A stretch of 64,000 bases of DNA from Oreohelix idahoensis. Its lineage: Eukaryota > Mollusca > Gastropoda > Stylommatophora > Oreohelicidae. The notes below the pieces were generated by a model. The model was not told the DNA's origin and ran no database searches. It saw only the letters and a program-made list of their open reading frames with translations. This document shows, in pieces, positions 11,290 to 22,393 of this stretch. The DNA lies in the NCBI GenBank assembly GCA_024509875.1, contig JAMPIV010015263.1:124001-188000 (forward strand). Direction: 5' to 3'. Numbering within the stretch: the stretch's first letter is position 1; every line of letters starts with the position of its first letter. A program made the translations under genes and the position numbers.

Positions 11290-11525
11290 CTGTACAGAGA
11301 TAAGACATGAATAGAACTACTGCCTCCTCGGGCGTCGGTAAAGGCGACTAACATAAGGATGTGCATAGGTCTGGCAACCTCATATTATAAAATATATTCT
11401 TACAGTAACCACTGCTACAAAATCACATACTTTGACATGGCTTCCACAAGGGGACCATCTGCAGTGGTGATTCCATGTTCAATAAGGAGCATAGAAGGAG
11501 GTGATGATGATGATGATGACAATGA
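11290..11525 (+). repeat. SINE family E, copy with GATGAT tail
   Basis: Contains GTCGGTAAAGGCGACTAA (11334-11351), TCTGGCAACCTCATATTAT, CCACTGCTACAAAATCAC, GGCTTCCACAAGGGGACCA, GCAGTGGTGATTCCATG and a tail of GATGAT repeats near 11500-11520. The same ordered blocks occur at 19318-19505, 19843-20060, 34980-35180 and 62765-62935. The head also resembles the 5' end of the LINE at 13520, suggesting a LINE-derived non-autonomous repeat. Confidence 0.6.
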
Positions 11526-11934
11526 TGATGACGACTAACATGAGCCGTTAATGCCTAAACTTATCTCCATAGTAACCAATCAGCATTCAACATTCTTGAC
11601 ATTTATTTTCAAGTAGTGCAACAATGAGATTCCATTTTGCTTTTTGAATCGTATCATGAATTCCCCAGCTCTCTCTGAATAGATTTCAGACTTTGTGCTT
11701 CGGAAATACCCTTACCTTGCGCAGTTCATTCAACCTTACTACAAGTGCGCGATAGCTGCTTATGTTGTTATCAGCTAAATCAGGGCGGCTTTTTCTCATG
11801 TGGTAAAATCCGTTTAGCTTCGAGATACCAATAAAATCTCTTTTTAAATGGAATGAGAAATATGGACCAAATAGTTCTTATTATTTAATAAATGAATGCT
11901 TGCTTAGAATAGAAGGATTGAATTGGTATAGCAA

Positions 11935-12232
11935 GATGACTAGTGTTGAGAACTAGGCAAGCGCCAGTGGAACAAGAGATTAGAAGAAGACGCTGGAGAT
12001 GGATAGGACACACACTGAGAAAATATGATGCTAGCATTACAAGGAGTCCTTAATCTGGAACCCCCAGCGTAAGAGAGATAGAGGAAGACAAACGAACACA
12101 TGGAGAAGATAACTGGAGACAGACATAAAGGGGTTGAAGAAGACATGGAAATATCTTGAGCAGATGGCACGGGACAGGAAGACAGTGCATACGTTTATTG
12201 TAGGGCTATACACCTTGGGGAGTTGATAGGTG
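11935..12232 (+). pseudogene. RTE-like LINE fragment, 3' end
   Basis: Nucleotide similarity to 17840-18140: CAAGCGCCAGTGGAACAAGA, then AGAAGAAGACGCTGGAGATG, then a segment encoding WIGHTLRK, then CATGGAGAAGATAACTGGAG. The frame is broken by small indels. It ends in AGGTGAATAAAAA, comparable to the TGAA tail of the main LINE. Confidence 0.75.
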
Positions 12233-12239
12233 AATAAAA

Positions 12240-13519
12240 AACGAAGTACCTCTTATAGAGGGAAAGAGGCGAGGAATAGGACCATATGGAAGCTCAGCAG
12301 CGTGTCATGTTCGAGTACAGCTACAGAAAGTTACATCCGTCAGATATGGGTTTCTTTAAACAAGAGCTTAGCCTCCTCTTGGTGATCCGCTGTTCTTTCA
12401 ACATAGACACGATGTATGTCGGTTATATTAGGGCGCATATCTATATACAAAAGACCGGACATGAAAATCTCCCTGATTCATTTATGGATCGAAGCACATT
12501 TACTTCTGTTAGTTTCGTCTTTATGAGTTCTGAGTTCATCTTTCTCTACTGCCCTAGACATCCTCGAGGCAGTTCAAAATTCACCACACTCTTTGAGATC
12601 GATTATTCAGTCTTTGATCTCTAGATGTATCGACACAGAGGACAAACACATCAATAATATAGGCAAAGTAAAGCAGAGATTCTAACAGACATCTCACATG
12701 TTAGTAAAACCGTTCCAAAATTTTGAAACAAATATTCTGTATTTTATGTTTTCTGTTTCACACATCTAATCTTTTCGCTTTTTTTTTTTTTTTTTTTTTT
12801 GTTAACGACACGAATGACGCCGAAAACGTTATCTAGCTCTTCACTGTTCCAGGCATAAAAGAAACCCATACAGGAATTTAAGAGGGCGCGCACGTTTGAT
12901 AACGAAGTTGGCTAGACAGTACTGGGTATGAAGTAGGAAGCGCAAAGTTTTTGGAGCGAAAGTTTTGTTGAGAGAATTGATTGGGCTAATGATCTGAAGA
13001 GCGCCTCGTTACTTTCGTCTTGTGTTAGTGCAAGAACAAAAAGATTTCATTCCAGAGATATACTAAGGGTTTGAACTCTCGACAACATGGCGTCTTTGTA
13101 TGAACTCAACAGTTCTACTAGGCAATTAAAATGTCCTGGCTTGAGATAACTTTGGGAAAGGTTTGTTTCCGACGAGTTTTGGAACACGTTGTTTGCGATG
13201 GTTATACTTTTAAAATCTGGGAAATTGCACAGGTGAAATGGGAGAGCGTGTTGTCATGTTGTGGGATCAGCGTGTTGATTCTTAAGGGAAGAGAAACCAG
13301 TATTCTGGGCCAACTTTCCCAGCTTCTCGTGACGAGACACCAGGATTTGGCGCCAGTATAATGGAATAACTTGGGAACAGCTGAAAAAGACAGCCCAGAG
13401 TAGAAATCGATGTAGAGCGACTGTTTCTGCCCTATGTTCCACAAGGAACGAATAGGAATGATGATGATATTTGAACAGTTTTTACACGCTTTTATTGTTA
13501 ACTTCACTTGTATGTCACT
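12240..13519. other. Non-coding stretch with poly-T tract
   Basis: A frame of 112 codons (12286-12624) has no recognisable motif and is probably chance. A run of about 22 T lies at 12779-12800. Nothing else was recognised. Confidence 0.4.
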
Positions 13520-13674
13520 TTCACCCGTGTGTTACCGGGGCCCGAAAGGGGAGCAAAGAATAGTAACACTGTTCCCTGCCAAGCATGTCGTAGAAAGCGA
13601 CTAAGGAGGGTTGGGCATGGGGCCGGTTACCACATCCCGTAAAAAATTTAAACCACAAAAAAACTTCAACAAAC

Positions 13675-14138
13675 ATGGACAAGTCAATTAAAGAAAATAA
13701 AACACAGCCATCCAAGACAGGAGAAGGTCCTCTCGCAGGGAGGCGTATGATGCAACACAGAGAAAGCCGAAAGGAGTCTGTGTTGCTGACTAACCTTCTT
13801 TCTTCTAAGAGTACTTCCAGATTTAGCACCTGGAATGTTCGGACATTAAACGAACAAGGGAAAGTGGCACACGTAGCAGCAGAGATGAGGGAATATAAAA
13901 TCGAGGTTCTGGGAATGTGTGAAACAAAGTGGAAGGGGGTAGACAGGAAGAAACTTATCACAGGTGAATTGGTGCTGTCCTCAGGACATGAAGACGAAAG
14001 TTCACACCACAGTGAAGGGGTAGCTCTTATGTTATCTAAAGATGCACAGAAAGCACTCATTGAATGGGAAGCTGTTGGATCCAGAATAATAACAGCTTCT
14101 TTTAAAACAGCTAAAAAGAAAATAAATGTAAATGTCAT
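13675..14138 (+). pseudogene. LINE endonuclease, first half
   Basis: Starts MDKSIKENK. The endonuclease/exonuclease/phosphatase domain begins at FSTWNVRTLNEQGK, carrying the metal-site asparagine, followed by EVLGMCETKWKG with the catalytic glutamate. The frame is clean up to KKINVNVI, where the solo LTR interrupts it at GTCAT (14134-14138). The missing half resumes at 15544. In an intact element this nuclease nicks the target DNA for target-primed reverse transcription. Confidence 0.85.
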
Positions 14139-15538
14139 TGTTGCAGGTGGAACTTATGGAAGGGGAAGTAATCTTTAGAATGGTTTTTTAGACATATTAA
14201 ATTTCGAGTTGCAACGCTTGATTAAGCGGATACTTGTTTGACTTTAGGATAGAATTATCTTTTCCTATTTTTCGGGTGACAGAGTACAGATAAGCGTGTG
14301 AACGCTGTTTAATGTATTTATTCTGTACTGTTTTGAGTCATGTGAATAGCTCGCTAGTCTGCATGTGTTATCGAGAACGGTGTTCAAGACAACCGAATCT
14401 CGTGACGGGTTTTTTTGGCGGGACTAGTGTGTGATTGGGGGAGTTGTGTTTTGGGCGTGGACCGTGTAGGTCGAGTCCCAGTGTTTTTGGATAATGTATG
14501 CCTACGTAGGATTTGAGAAAATGTCGACTTATATATTTCGCTGTGTGTACAGCCTATGTGATACACTGCAGTGAAGATTTGTTTAGGCCATATGAACCTT
14601 ATTATAGCTGCCGTGTGATGCAGGCTTTGCTATGTATTGAAGTACTTTTGTAGGCCATATTTTGAAGATTAATGAAGCTGCCGGGTGATGCAGGCTTCGC
14701 TGTGTATTAAGGTACTTTTGTAGGCCATATTATGTTTAGCTGCAGTATGAAGATTTGTGAAGCTGTTAAGCTATTATAAGTCCAGGATTAGGACAGGCCA
14801 TATTATATATTAACTGCAGTGTGGAGATGTATGAAGCTATTAAGCTATTATCAGTCCAGGATTAGGACAGGCCATATTATATATTAACTGCAGTGTGGAG
14901 ATGTATGAAGCTATTAAGCTATTATCAGTCCAGGATTAGGACAGGCCATATTATATATTAACTGCAGTGTGGAGATGTATGAAGCTATTAAGCTATTATT
15001 AGTCCAGGATTAGGACAGGCCATATTATGTTTAACTGCAGTATGAAGATTTGTGAAGCTGTTAAGCTATTATAAGTCCAGGATTAGGACAGGCCATATTA
15101 TATATTAACTGCAGTGTGGAGATGTATGAAGCTATTAAGCTATTATAAGTCCAGGATTAGGACAGGCCGTATCAGGTATTGATGCAGTGTGGAAATTATA
15201 TACTATGATTCGTGTTTTGCTGTCGAATGTGTGTCATTTATGTCATCGTATCTGTGTTGTAACGGAATAAACAGTATCGAACTGTTCCAGTCGTTTGCAA
15301 CCCTTCTTGACTCCTGCATGTACCCTTATGTACGTACTGTGGTGTGCGAACATATCAACACACACCCAGGTCAACATTCCAGACACAGTGACAGGTCAGC
15401 AGCACACATATATTGAATTAGCCTGTGTGGCGATGATATAGACCAAACCACTACACTCGCAGCAGTGGGTGTAAACAGACTAATAACATTAACGTTTAAT
15501 TACATTCAGTGAGAAACCAGCAAATCTAGAGTGTATCA
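14139..15538 (+). mobile_element. Solo LTR, 1,400 bp, inside the LINE
   Basis: Begins TGTTGCAGGTGG and ends AGAGTGTATCA, the TG...CA ends of LTRs. It is flanked by the 5-bp duplication GTCAT at 14134-14138 and 15539-15543. Removing it and one GTCAT restores the LINE endonuclease frame (INVNVI continuing into QCYAPTNDKEE), so the boundaries are secure. No internal retroelement sequence is present, hence a solo LTR from recombination. The interior holds a tandem-repeat block at 14560-15200. Orientation is not established; plus is assumed. Confidence 0.85.
14750..15190 (+). repeat. 74-bp tandem repeats within the solo LTR
   Basis: GAAGCTATTAAGCTATTA recurs at 14833, 14907, 14981, 15054 (variant) and 15128, a spacing of 73-74 bp. 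Each unit contains CCAGGATTAGGACAGGCC and AACTGCAGTGTGGAGATG. Two related but longer units with GCTGCCGNGTGATGCAGGCT lie upstream (14590-14735). Repeated units inside an LTR often act as promoter or enhancer repeats; that role is inference. Confidence 0.85.
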
Positions 15539-15543
15539 GTCAT

Positions 15544-16098
15544 CCAATGTTATGCACCAACTAATGACAAAGAAGAGTCGGTGAAAGAAGCATTTTATAC
15601 TAGACTACAGGAAATTATGGAAAAAGTAAAAAGAAGAGACATCACAATTTTGATGGGTGACATGAATGCAAAGATAGGTACAGTCAACACCGGCTTTGAA
15701 GAAGTCATGGGAAAACAGGGGCTAGGAATAATGAATGAAAATGGGGAACTATTCTCAAACTTCTGTGCTTCAAATAAACTGGCTATAGGAGGAAGCATGT
15801 TTCCACATAAGAGAATACACAAGGCAACATGATATTACCAGACCATAGAACAGAAAACCAGATTGATCATATATGCATAAACAAGAAGTTTAGATCATCA
15901 TTGCAGGATGTAAAGGTATATAGAGGAGCAGATGTGGCATCCGATCACCACCTTCTGATAGCCAAAGTAAAAATGAAACTCAAGAGATATGCAACAATGC
16001 AAAATTATAGACAACAATTTAATGTAGGACATCTAAGAAATCAAGAAACAAGAGACAAATTTGCGGTCACAATATCCAACAAATTCCAAGTGCTTTAA
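15544..16098 (+). pseudogene. LINE endonuclease, second half
   Basis: Resumes after the solo LTR with QCYAPTNDKEESVKEAF and carries DITILMGDMNAKIG (metal-binding D and N) and VASDHHLLIAKVK (catalytic D-H pair). A frameshift near 15828 separates the HKAT end from PDHRTENQIDHICI. A stop at 16096-16098 ends the frame early. Downstream to about 16556 the linker to the reverse transcriptase has several stops and frameshifts. Confidence 0.82.
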
Positions 16099-16556
16099 CA
16101 GCTGGAAGATGCAGAGAATACAGAAGACTATTGGCAGCAAATCAAAACGGTATGGAATGAGACATGTGAAGAAATACTGGGGAAAAGGGAACGACAACAA
16201 AAAGCATGGATAACAACAGAAACCATCAATAAGATAAAAGACAGGAAAAACAAGAAAGCAGATTTAAACACAAGCAAAACCAGAAGATCCAAAGCCAAGG
16301 CTCAAGAAGTATACACATAAGCAAAAAAAGAAGTATCAAAAGAGACAAGAGGAAGTATAATGAGAAGTTGGCAAGAGAGGCAGAAGATGCTGCAGCCAAA
16401 GGAAATATGAGAGAACTGTATAACAGCACAAATAAGCTAACAGGGAAATACAAGCAAACAAGTTGCTTCATAAAAGACAAGAATGGAAAACTGCTCAGCA
16501 ATATACAATAGCAAATGAAGAGGTGGACAGAATATTTTGAGGACCTTCTCAATAGA

Positions 16557-18139
16557 CCAGCACCACAAACCTCCCGGACATCCAGCCAGCAGAAGAAGAG
16601 CTACAAATTAACGGTGAAAGACCAACGAAGGAAGAAATAAAGAAAGCCATAAAGCTTCTAAGAGATGGACAAGCGTCTGGACCTGATGGCATTCCAGCAG
16701 AGGCCATCAAAGCAGATATCGACACGGCTACATGGATGTTATATATACTACTTGGTAAAGTCTGGGAAAAGGAAGAGATACCAGCAGAATGGAAGGAAGG
16801 ATATCTGGTTAAGTTGCCTAAGAAGGGAAATTTACAAGAGTGCACAAATTATAGAGGAATAATGTTACTTTCAGTGCCAGGAAAAGTATTAAACAGGATT
16901 ATCCTTGAAAGATTAAAAGAGTCCATAGACATGAAACTGAGAGATGAACAAGCAGGTTTTCGACAAAACAGATCCTGTACAGACCAGATAGCCACTTTGA
17001 GAATAATAGCTGAACAAAGTCTGGAATGGAATTCACCACTATACATCGGATTTGTGGACTACGAAAAGGCATTTGACAATGTAGACAAAGAATCACTTTG
17101 GAAATTGATGAGGCATTATGGAGTTCCCCTGAAGATCATTAATTTAATAAAGAAAACATATGAAGACATGACATGCAGAGTTCTTCATGAAGGACAGCTT
17201 ACAGAACCGTTTGGGATAAGAACAGGAGTGCGACAGGGATGCCTCTTGTCTCCATTTCTTTTCTTACTAGCAAAAGACTGGGTTTTGAGAACACCGACAA
17301 CACACAACAGAAATGGAATCCAGTGGACTCTGACTAAGCAGTTGGATGATCTGGATTTTGCTGATGACTTGGCTCTTCTGTCCCATAACCGTAATCAGAT
17401 GCAGGACAAATTGAAAACACTCGATGAGAGGTCACAGCAATTGGGTCTGAAAATACACAGGGAAAAGACAAAGATAATGAGAATAAATGCAGGTAATGAT
17501 AACAAGATCGAACTTGAAGAAGCACCAATACAAGATGTAGAATCGTACACATATCTTGGCAGCAATATAGACAAAGTTGGAGGGACAGACAGTGATATCA
17601 AAATAAGAATACAAAAAGCAAGAGGAGCTTTCATTGCATTGGGAAATATATGGAGATCAAGAGAAATCGGATCCAACACGAAAATAAGAATCTTCAACTC
17701 AAATGTGAAGTCAGTCCTATTGTATGGCTCTGAGACATGGAGAACAACAAAGACAACTACCAAAAAGCTACAGACTTTCATAAATGGGTGCGTGCGTAGA
17801 ATAGAGGGATTAAAATGGTATGACAAGGTTACCAACGTGGAACTGATGACAAGAACTAGACAAGTGCCAGTGGAACAAGAGATGAGAAGAAGACGATGGC
17901 GATGGATAGGACACACACTGAGGAAACCTGTTGATAGCATTACAAGGCAGTCCTTGTTCTGGAATCCACAGGGCAAGAGAAGCAGAGGTAGACCAAGAAG
18001 CACATGGAGAAGAGAGCTGGAAACAGAGGTGAAAATGATAAGGAGAACGTGGAAAGAACTTGAGATGATGACACGTGACAAGAGGACTTGGCATGTGTTT
18101 GTTGAAGGCCTATGCTCCTTTGGGAGTAGAGGGTTATGA
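16557..18139 (+). pseudogene. LINE reverse transcriptase and C-terminal domain
   Basis: Open without stop from about 16557, although the first ATG is at 16736. It is the downstream part of the polyprotein. Motifs in order: SGPDGIPAEAIK, LPKKGN...NYRGIMLLS, QAGFRQNRSCTDQI, FVDYEKAFDNVD (first catalytic Asp), GVRQGCLLSPFLF, LDFADDLALLS (FADD catalytic pair), KTKIMRINA and YTYLGSNI. The C-terminal part has [35 protein letters not shown] and GRPRSTWRRELE. It ends just before the TGAA tail. Catalytic residues are intact, but the upstream lesions make the element inactive. Confidence 0.9.
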
Positions 18140-18159
18140 ATGAATGAATGTATGTCACT

Positions 18160-18670
18160 TTTAAATCGTGCAATTGATTTTTCAATCGCTTCCAGATGAG
18201 CAGTAGCTCTGAAACTTGGCATAGTTGTGTATTCCCAATGACAATACAATAATCAGTCAATTATTTAATAATTTAATGTTGTAATTATGACATTATGAGT
18301 AATTAAAGTTTTTCGTAAAGAAATATAAACAAATCAGGGGCCATTATCAAGTTAATTAAAAATTCAAGAGTACGTGATGTGCTTAATTTTTTTCTATGCG
18401 TAAAACAGGGCAGTACTCAAACAAGTGTCTAAATCAAGGGAAACAATCCAAATTATAAAAATATGAATCAAATAAAAGTCGAGTTCGATCTCTAGATGGC
18501 CTTCAAATTGAAGAGATTGATTGCGCCAAATTAACAGGCACTAATCCATGTAATATTGACGCTCTGAAAGAAATGGATCGCTTAAGAAATTTAATACCAG
18601 ATTTACAATAAGTAAAAATATTGTTTATGTTTTAGTATGTCATTTTTTTTCTAACACTAAAAAGAAGAAA
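18160..18670. other. Non-coding AT-rich stretch
   Basis: No gene or clear repeat recognised between the LINE tail and the foldback element. Confidence 0.4.
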
Positions 18671-18675
18671 ATATA

Positions 18676-19005
18676 AAAATATTTAAAAAAATTAGTTTAA
18701 ACATACGCTTTTAACGCACTACAAACCCAACAATAATTGTTCTAGAAGTTTATAGCTTGCAGTCAAAAAATGTAACATCAAATTGACAAAAGCGTGAGGC
18801 GCTGATTCTGCATGAAATTAACTTCTGTTTTATACTTCATTAGACACTTATGGATAAAATATATGATAAGCGCTTAAGCACCACGCTTTTTGTCAATTTG
18901 ATGTTACATTTTTTGACTGCAAGCTCTAAACTACTTGAAAAATTATTTTGGGGTTTTTAGCGCATTAAAAGCGTGTGTTTAAAATATGTTAAAAAATATT
19001 GTTTA
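18676..19005. mobile_element. Foldback repeat (MITE-like)
   Basis: Two inverted arms of about 120 bp: 18676-18796 and 18884-19005. The inner parts match closely (GCTTGCAGTCAAAAAATGTA and CATCAAATTGACAAAAAGCG, on opposite strands), around a loop of about 85 bp. The outer parts are diverged (CGCTTTTAACGCACTA/CGCTTTTAATGCGCTA). Target duplications could not be fixed. Confidence 0.7.
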
Positions 19006-19317
19006 TTGTTTCATTGTCCCACTTTTATGCGTTCAAAATGCTCATTCAATTTCATTTACACCTACTTATATTATTACCATACTTTTAAGAAACGTGAAAA
19101 GTACCAACATTTAAAACTATTATAGGGACAGAAAATTCCTTGCGTCAAAGATAAGAAAACCAACATGTCTCTTAAGAATTAACGGTACATAAGAGATTAC
19201 GGGAGTCGTCTCTTCGATTTGATAGCTAGTTTGGGTCACTGAGATGTTCGGGCTCGTTTGCGAGATGATTAAATACTTTTGGCATGAGAGGTGTTCCTTA
19301 AATCCATCTTGATCTTA

Positions 19318-19505
19318 TTTAGCTCATCAACATAATTTTTCTTTGCCTTCCTTGGGGACCATGTAGTAATCACTGTAGTTGGTCCTGCAGGAGACCGTCG
19401 GTTACATTCTCTTGCTGCCGTGTGTTCTGTAGCAATTTGTTTTACATGATGATGTCACCCACCCTATGTTAAAAACCCACTTTAGTCGCCTTGTACGACA
19501 TGCCT
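19318..19505 (-). repeat. SINE family E copy
   Basis: On the minus strand GTCGTACAAGGCGACTAA (19482-19503 region) is followed by a block with ATGTAAAACAAATTGCTACAG, then TCCTGCAGGACCAACTACAG, then a G- and A-rich 3' part. This is the block order of the copies at 11290 and 62765. Confidence 0.6.
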
Positions 19506-19842
19506 GAGGGTATAGTCGTACTATTCTTTTTTTGTAGTTTTAGAGATGCCGCCAAATACACGGGGATCGTTGTGCTCAACCTGCTATATTTTAGATTTCA
19601 GCAGTTGTTTCCACCAAATAATCTTCATTTCATTGGGTGCGCAGTCAAGTGTTTAGACGCTTCCATTGATGTCGCATGTCTGCCACGGTCACCTTCTAAA
19701 TGCATGAGTAACAGTTTTACTTTCTGTTATGCCATGGTGCGTTACGTCTTTCCCTCTTTCCTTGTGAGCTGCATGTTGGTGACTGAAGAGTCATGCCAAC
19801 GGTCACCTTACTCATTGTTTAGTTCAATACATTGTGATATGG

Positions 19843-20060
19843 TCTTCGCCATCGTCATTTGCCTTTGTGCGTCCTATGGAGCATGGAATCAATTCCTGCA
19901 GCTGGCCTCCTTGCAGGAGGCCTGCATAAAACAGTCACATGCTGTTGTAGCGGTGGATGCTGTGCTAATTTGGTTTACATGATGAAGATGCCAGCCACAT
20001 GCACAACCATTCATTAGATGTCTTGTACAATACACTTAAGGGTGCAGCAATGGTATTCTG
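19843..20060 (-). repeat. SINE family E copy, diverged
   Basis: On the minus strand: TGTACAAGACATCTAATGAA, GGCTGGCATCTTCATCATG, TAAACCAAATTAGCACAG, GCAGGCCTCCTGCAAGGAG, CCAGCTGCAGGAATTGATTC and CATGCTCCATAGGACGC. These follow the family E order. The plus-strand frame at 19491-19982 lies across the two SINE copies and is not a gene. Confidence 0.55.
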
Positions 20061-20121
20061 TCTTCGTCTCCTTAGAGAACCACAGAAACTAGCAGGGTTT
20101 GGTCTTAACATCAGAAAAACA

Positions 20122-22391
20122 CAGTAGAACTCCATTTATTTTGTTAGAATCATTTTTGATGCTGCAACGGTCAAATGGTGCGAACTAGCATTTATAGAGG
20201 ATGGAATGGGCTAATGGTCGGTCGCTTACGTACAGGAAGTCAGTTAGATCATAAAGTCAGTTTATATCTGGTTTACCAATCTAGTGTACGTGTGCGTTCT
20301 AGGCAGAACACTGGCTAAACAGACAGTTCAACTTAAAATAATTGTGTCTGCTACTACAGCAGAATAATTTTGGTGTGCAAGTATTTCTCTGTGCGATATG
20401 GCATCTTCCAGAAGGCCTAAAGCATATAAAAGGAATCGCAATGTTTTGTCAATTGAAACAAAAACAGAAATTATCAAGAGACTAGGAAAAGGTGAAACTG
20501 TGTCTTCACTTGCGAGGATTTTCAATGTTGGGAAAGCTACCGTCTCTGACATCAAAAGTAACAAGGATAAAATTATGAGTTTTGCATCGAAATTGGATAG
20601 TGAAAATGGGTCGAAGAAACGTAAACCATGAGACATGCGAAAGATTTGAAATTGGAAGAGGCTTTGTATATATGGTTTGTGCAAAGAAGAAGCAAAGGGG
20701 AAACTATCTCTGGTTCTCTATTGTGTGAAAAGGCACTTCAGTTCAACAATCAACTTGACTGTCCTCCTGACTTTAAGGCTAGCCAGGGATGGTTAAGAAA
20801 CTTTAAATCTCGTCATGGCATACGAGAATTGGAGATCCAAGGGGAATCCTTATCTAGCGATGCAACTGCCGCTGAAAATTTTAAAGAAACATTCTTGGCA
20901 TTTTTGGAAGAAGAAGGTTATTCACTCGATGTGTATAATGCCGATGAGACTGGCTTATGCTGGAAATCATTGCCTCAAAAATCACTTGCATCTCAGCGCG
21001 AAGCAGCTTCCCCTGTGTTTAAAAAGTGCAAAGAGAGAGTAACAATTTTGGTTGCCACGAATGCCAGTGGAAGTCATCGTTTACCGGTGCTAATGATCGG
21101 TAAAGCCAAAAAACCACGTTGTTTAAAGAATGTGACATGTCTCCCATTGTGCTACAAAGCACAGAAGAGTGCTTGGATGAATAGTGAAATATTTCTTGAT
21201 TGGTATACAAATCAGTTCATCCCAAATGTGAAGAGGTTGAGAGAACAAGAAAAGAAAACTGGAAAAGTAATTCTTCTACTGGACAATGCACCATCTCATC
21301 CAGAGACGGATACATTGAATGCAGTTGATGCAAATTTTAAAGTAATTTTTCTGCCTCCCAATGTAACAGCACTGATTCAACCAATGGATCAGGGTGTTAT
21401 AGCAAAGCTTAAAAAGATGTACAAGAAGGAAGTCCTGCGTCGTTTATTGTTGGCTGAAGATGAAGAAAGTGTGGTGGCGTTTTCAAAAAAGCTTAATCTC
21501 AAAGACTGCTGATATATGTTAGCTGATGCTTGGACCACCCTGTCACAAGATAATCTCAACAAGGCTTGGAATAGATTGCTTGGGAAAAAAGGAGGAAATG
21601 AAACTACTGTAGTGGACACAAATGATGATTGTACGGTATAAATGAAGTTGTGGAACTGTTTCAAGCAATGCCCGGATTTTCGGCCTGTGACAAAGATGAT
21701 GCACACATGTGGCTAGAAGATGATAATGATTCTGGTTTTCAGTTTTTGAATGACGAAGAAATTTTGTCTTTTGTGCAAGAAGAAAACCAAATACATGTAG
21801 TGACCGATGATGAAGACTCCTCAGATGTACATGATGTACTTGTAGATTATGAAGAAAACCCAAAACGTCGACCAAGTCCTGAAGAGGCCTTTATAGCACT
21901 AGAAACAGCGATGGCTTGGTACGAGCAAGAAGATGACAGCTGTCCTACACAGCTTCTGCTGTTGAAGAGAATGCGGGACTTATGAACCAAAAGGAGACTA
22001 TCCAGTTTGGTGCAAAAGAGGATTCCTCATTATTTTAAATAGTGGGCTACATCTGTGCAAGTACATATATACGTAAGTTGCGCCTGGTTTTGAATCGTTT
22101 GTATTGTTATTGTGAAAACATTTCTCTTTCTTAAAAAAAATAATTAATACAAGTAGTACATGCACTGCAGTGTAATGAAAGATTTTGGTGATACAGTGAT
22201 CTAATACAGTGTGGGTATTATTATTACAGTACAAGTAAATATGTTTTATAGTGTAATTTCCTTGTGATGGTTAATTATTTTTAGAAATATGTGTACATGT
22301 ACTCGATACATTATGTAATCCAATTATCCGAACATTTGATTATCCGAACGATGCTCGGTCCCATGGGGTTCGGATAAATGGAGTTCTACTG
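20122..22391 (+). mobile_element. Tigger/pogo DNA transposon
   Basis: Terminal inverted repeats start CAGTAGAACTCCATTTAT at 20122 and inverted at 22391. A TA follows on the right (22392-22393); the left flanking dinucleotide is CA, presumably a mutated TA. The right terminus contains a longer set of CGGATAA repeats that the left end has lost. Length 2,270 bp. Confidence 0.88.
20398..21985 (+). pseudogene. Tigger-type transposase, three lesions
   Basis: The N-terminal part (20398-20631) is a CENP-B/pogo helix-turn-helix (KRNRNVLSIETKTEIIKRL). The second part (20628-21512) has the second helix-turn-helix (WLRNFKSRHGIREL) and the DDE domain. Catalytic residues: D in NADETGLCW, D in LLLDNAPSH and, 34 residues later, D in IQPMDQGVI. 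A 1-nt shift near 20620 separates the first two parts. A TGA at 21510-21512 cuts LKDC-YMLADAW. A further shift near 21630 precedes the acidic tail ending at 21985. Full-length Tigger transposases are about 500-550 residues, consistent with the joined extent. Confidence 0.88.
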
Positions 22392-22393
22392 TA

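Larger units (their letters stand above)
13520..18155 (+). mobile_element. RTE-like non-LTR retrotransposon, interrupted
   Basis: An almost full-length LINE with an apurinic-type endonuclease and reverse transcriptase in one direction, ending in a TGAATGAATGAATG tail (about 18137-18150). Order is: 5' leader (13520-13674), endonuclease part 1, solo LTR insertion (14139-15538), endonuclease part 2, broken linker, reverse transcriptase with C-terminal domain. The tetranucleotide tail and the STWNVRTL / CETKW endonuclease motifs fit the RTE clade. Clade assignment needs a phylogeny. Confidence 0.85.

Noticed and set aside
12286..12624. 112-codon open frame
   Set aside because: No recognisable motif, no repeat or intron context; consistent with chance.
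13521..14138. 205-codon minus-strand frame
   Set aside because: Antisense of the LINE leader and endonuclease.
17395..18249. 284-codon minus-strand frame
   Set aside because: It is the antisense of the LINE reverse transcriptase/C-terminal coding region.
19491..19982. 163-codon plus-strand frame
   Set aside because: Lies across two inverted SINE family E copies; no protein resemblance.
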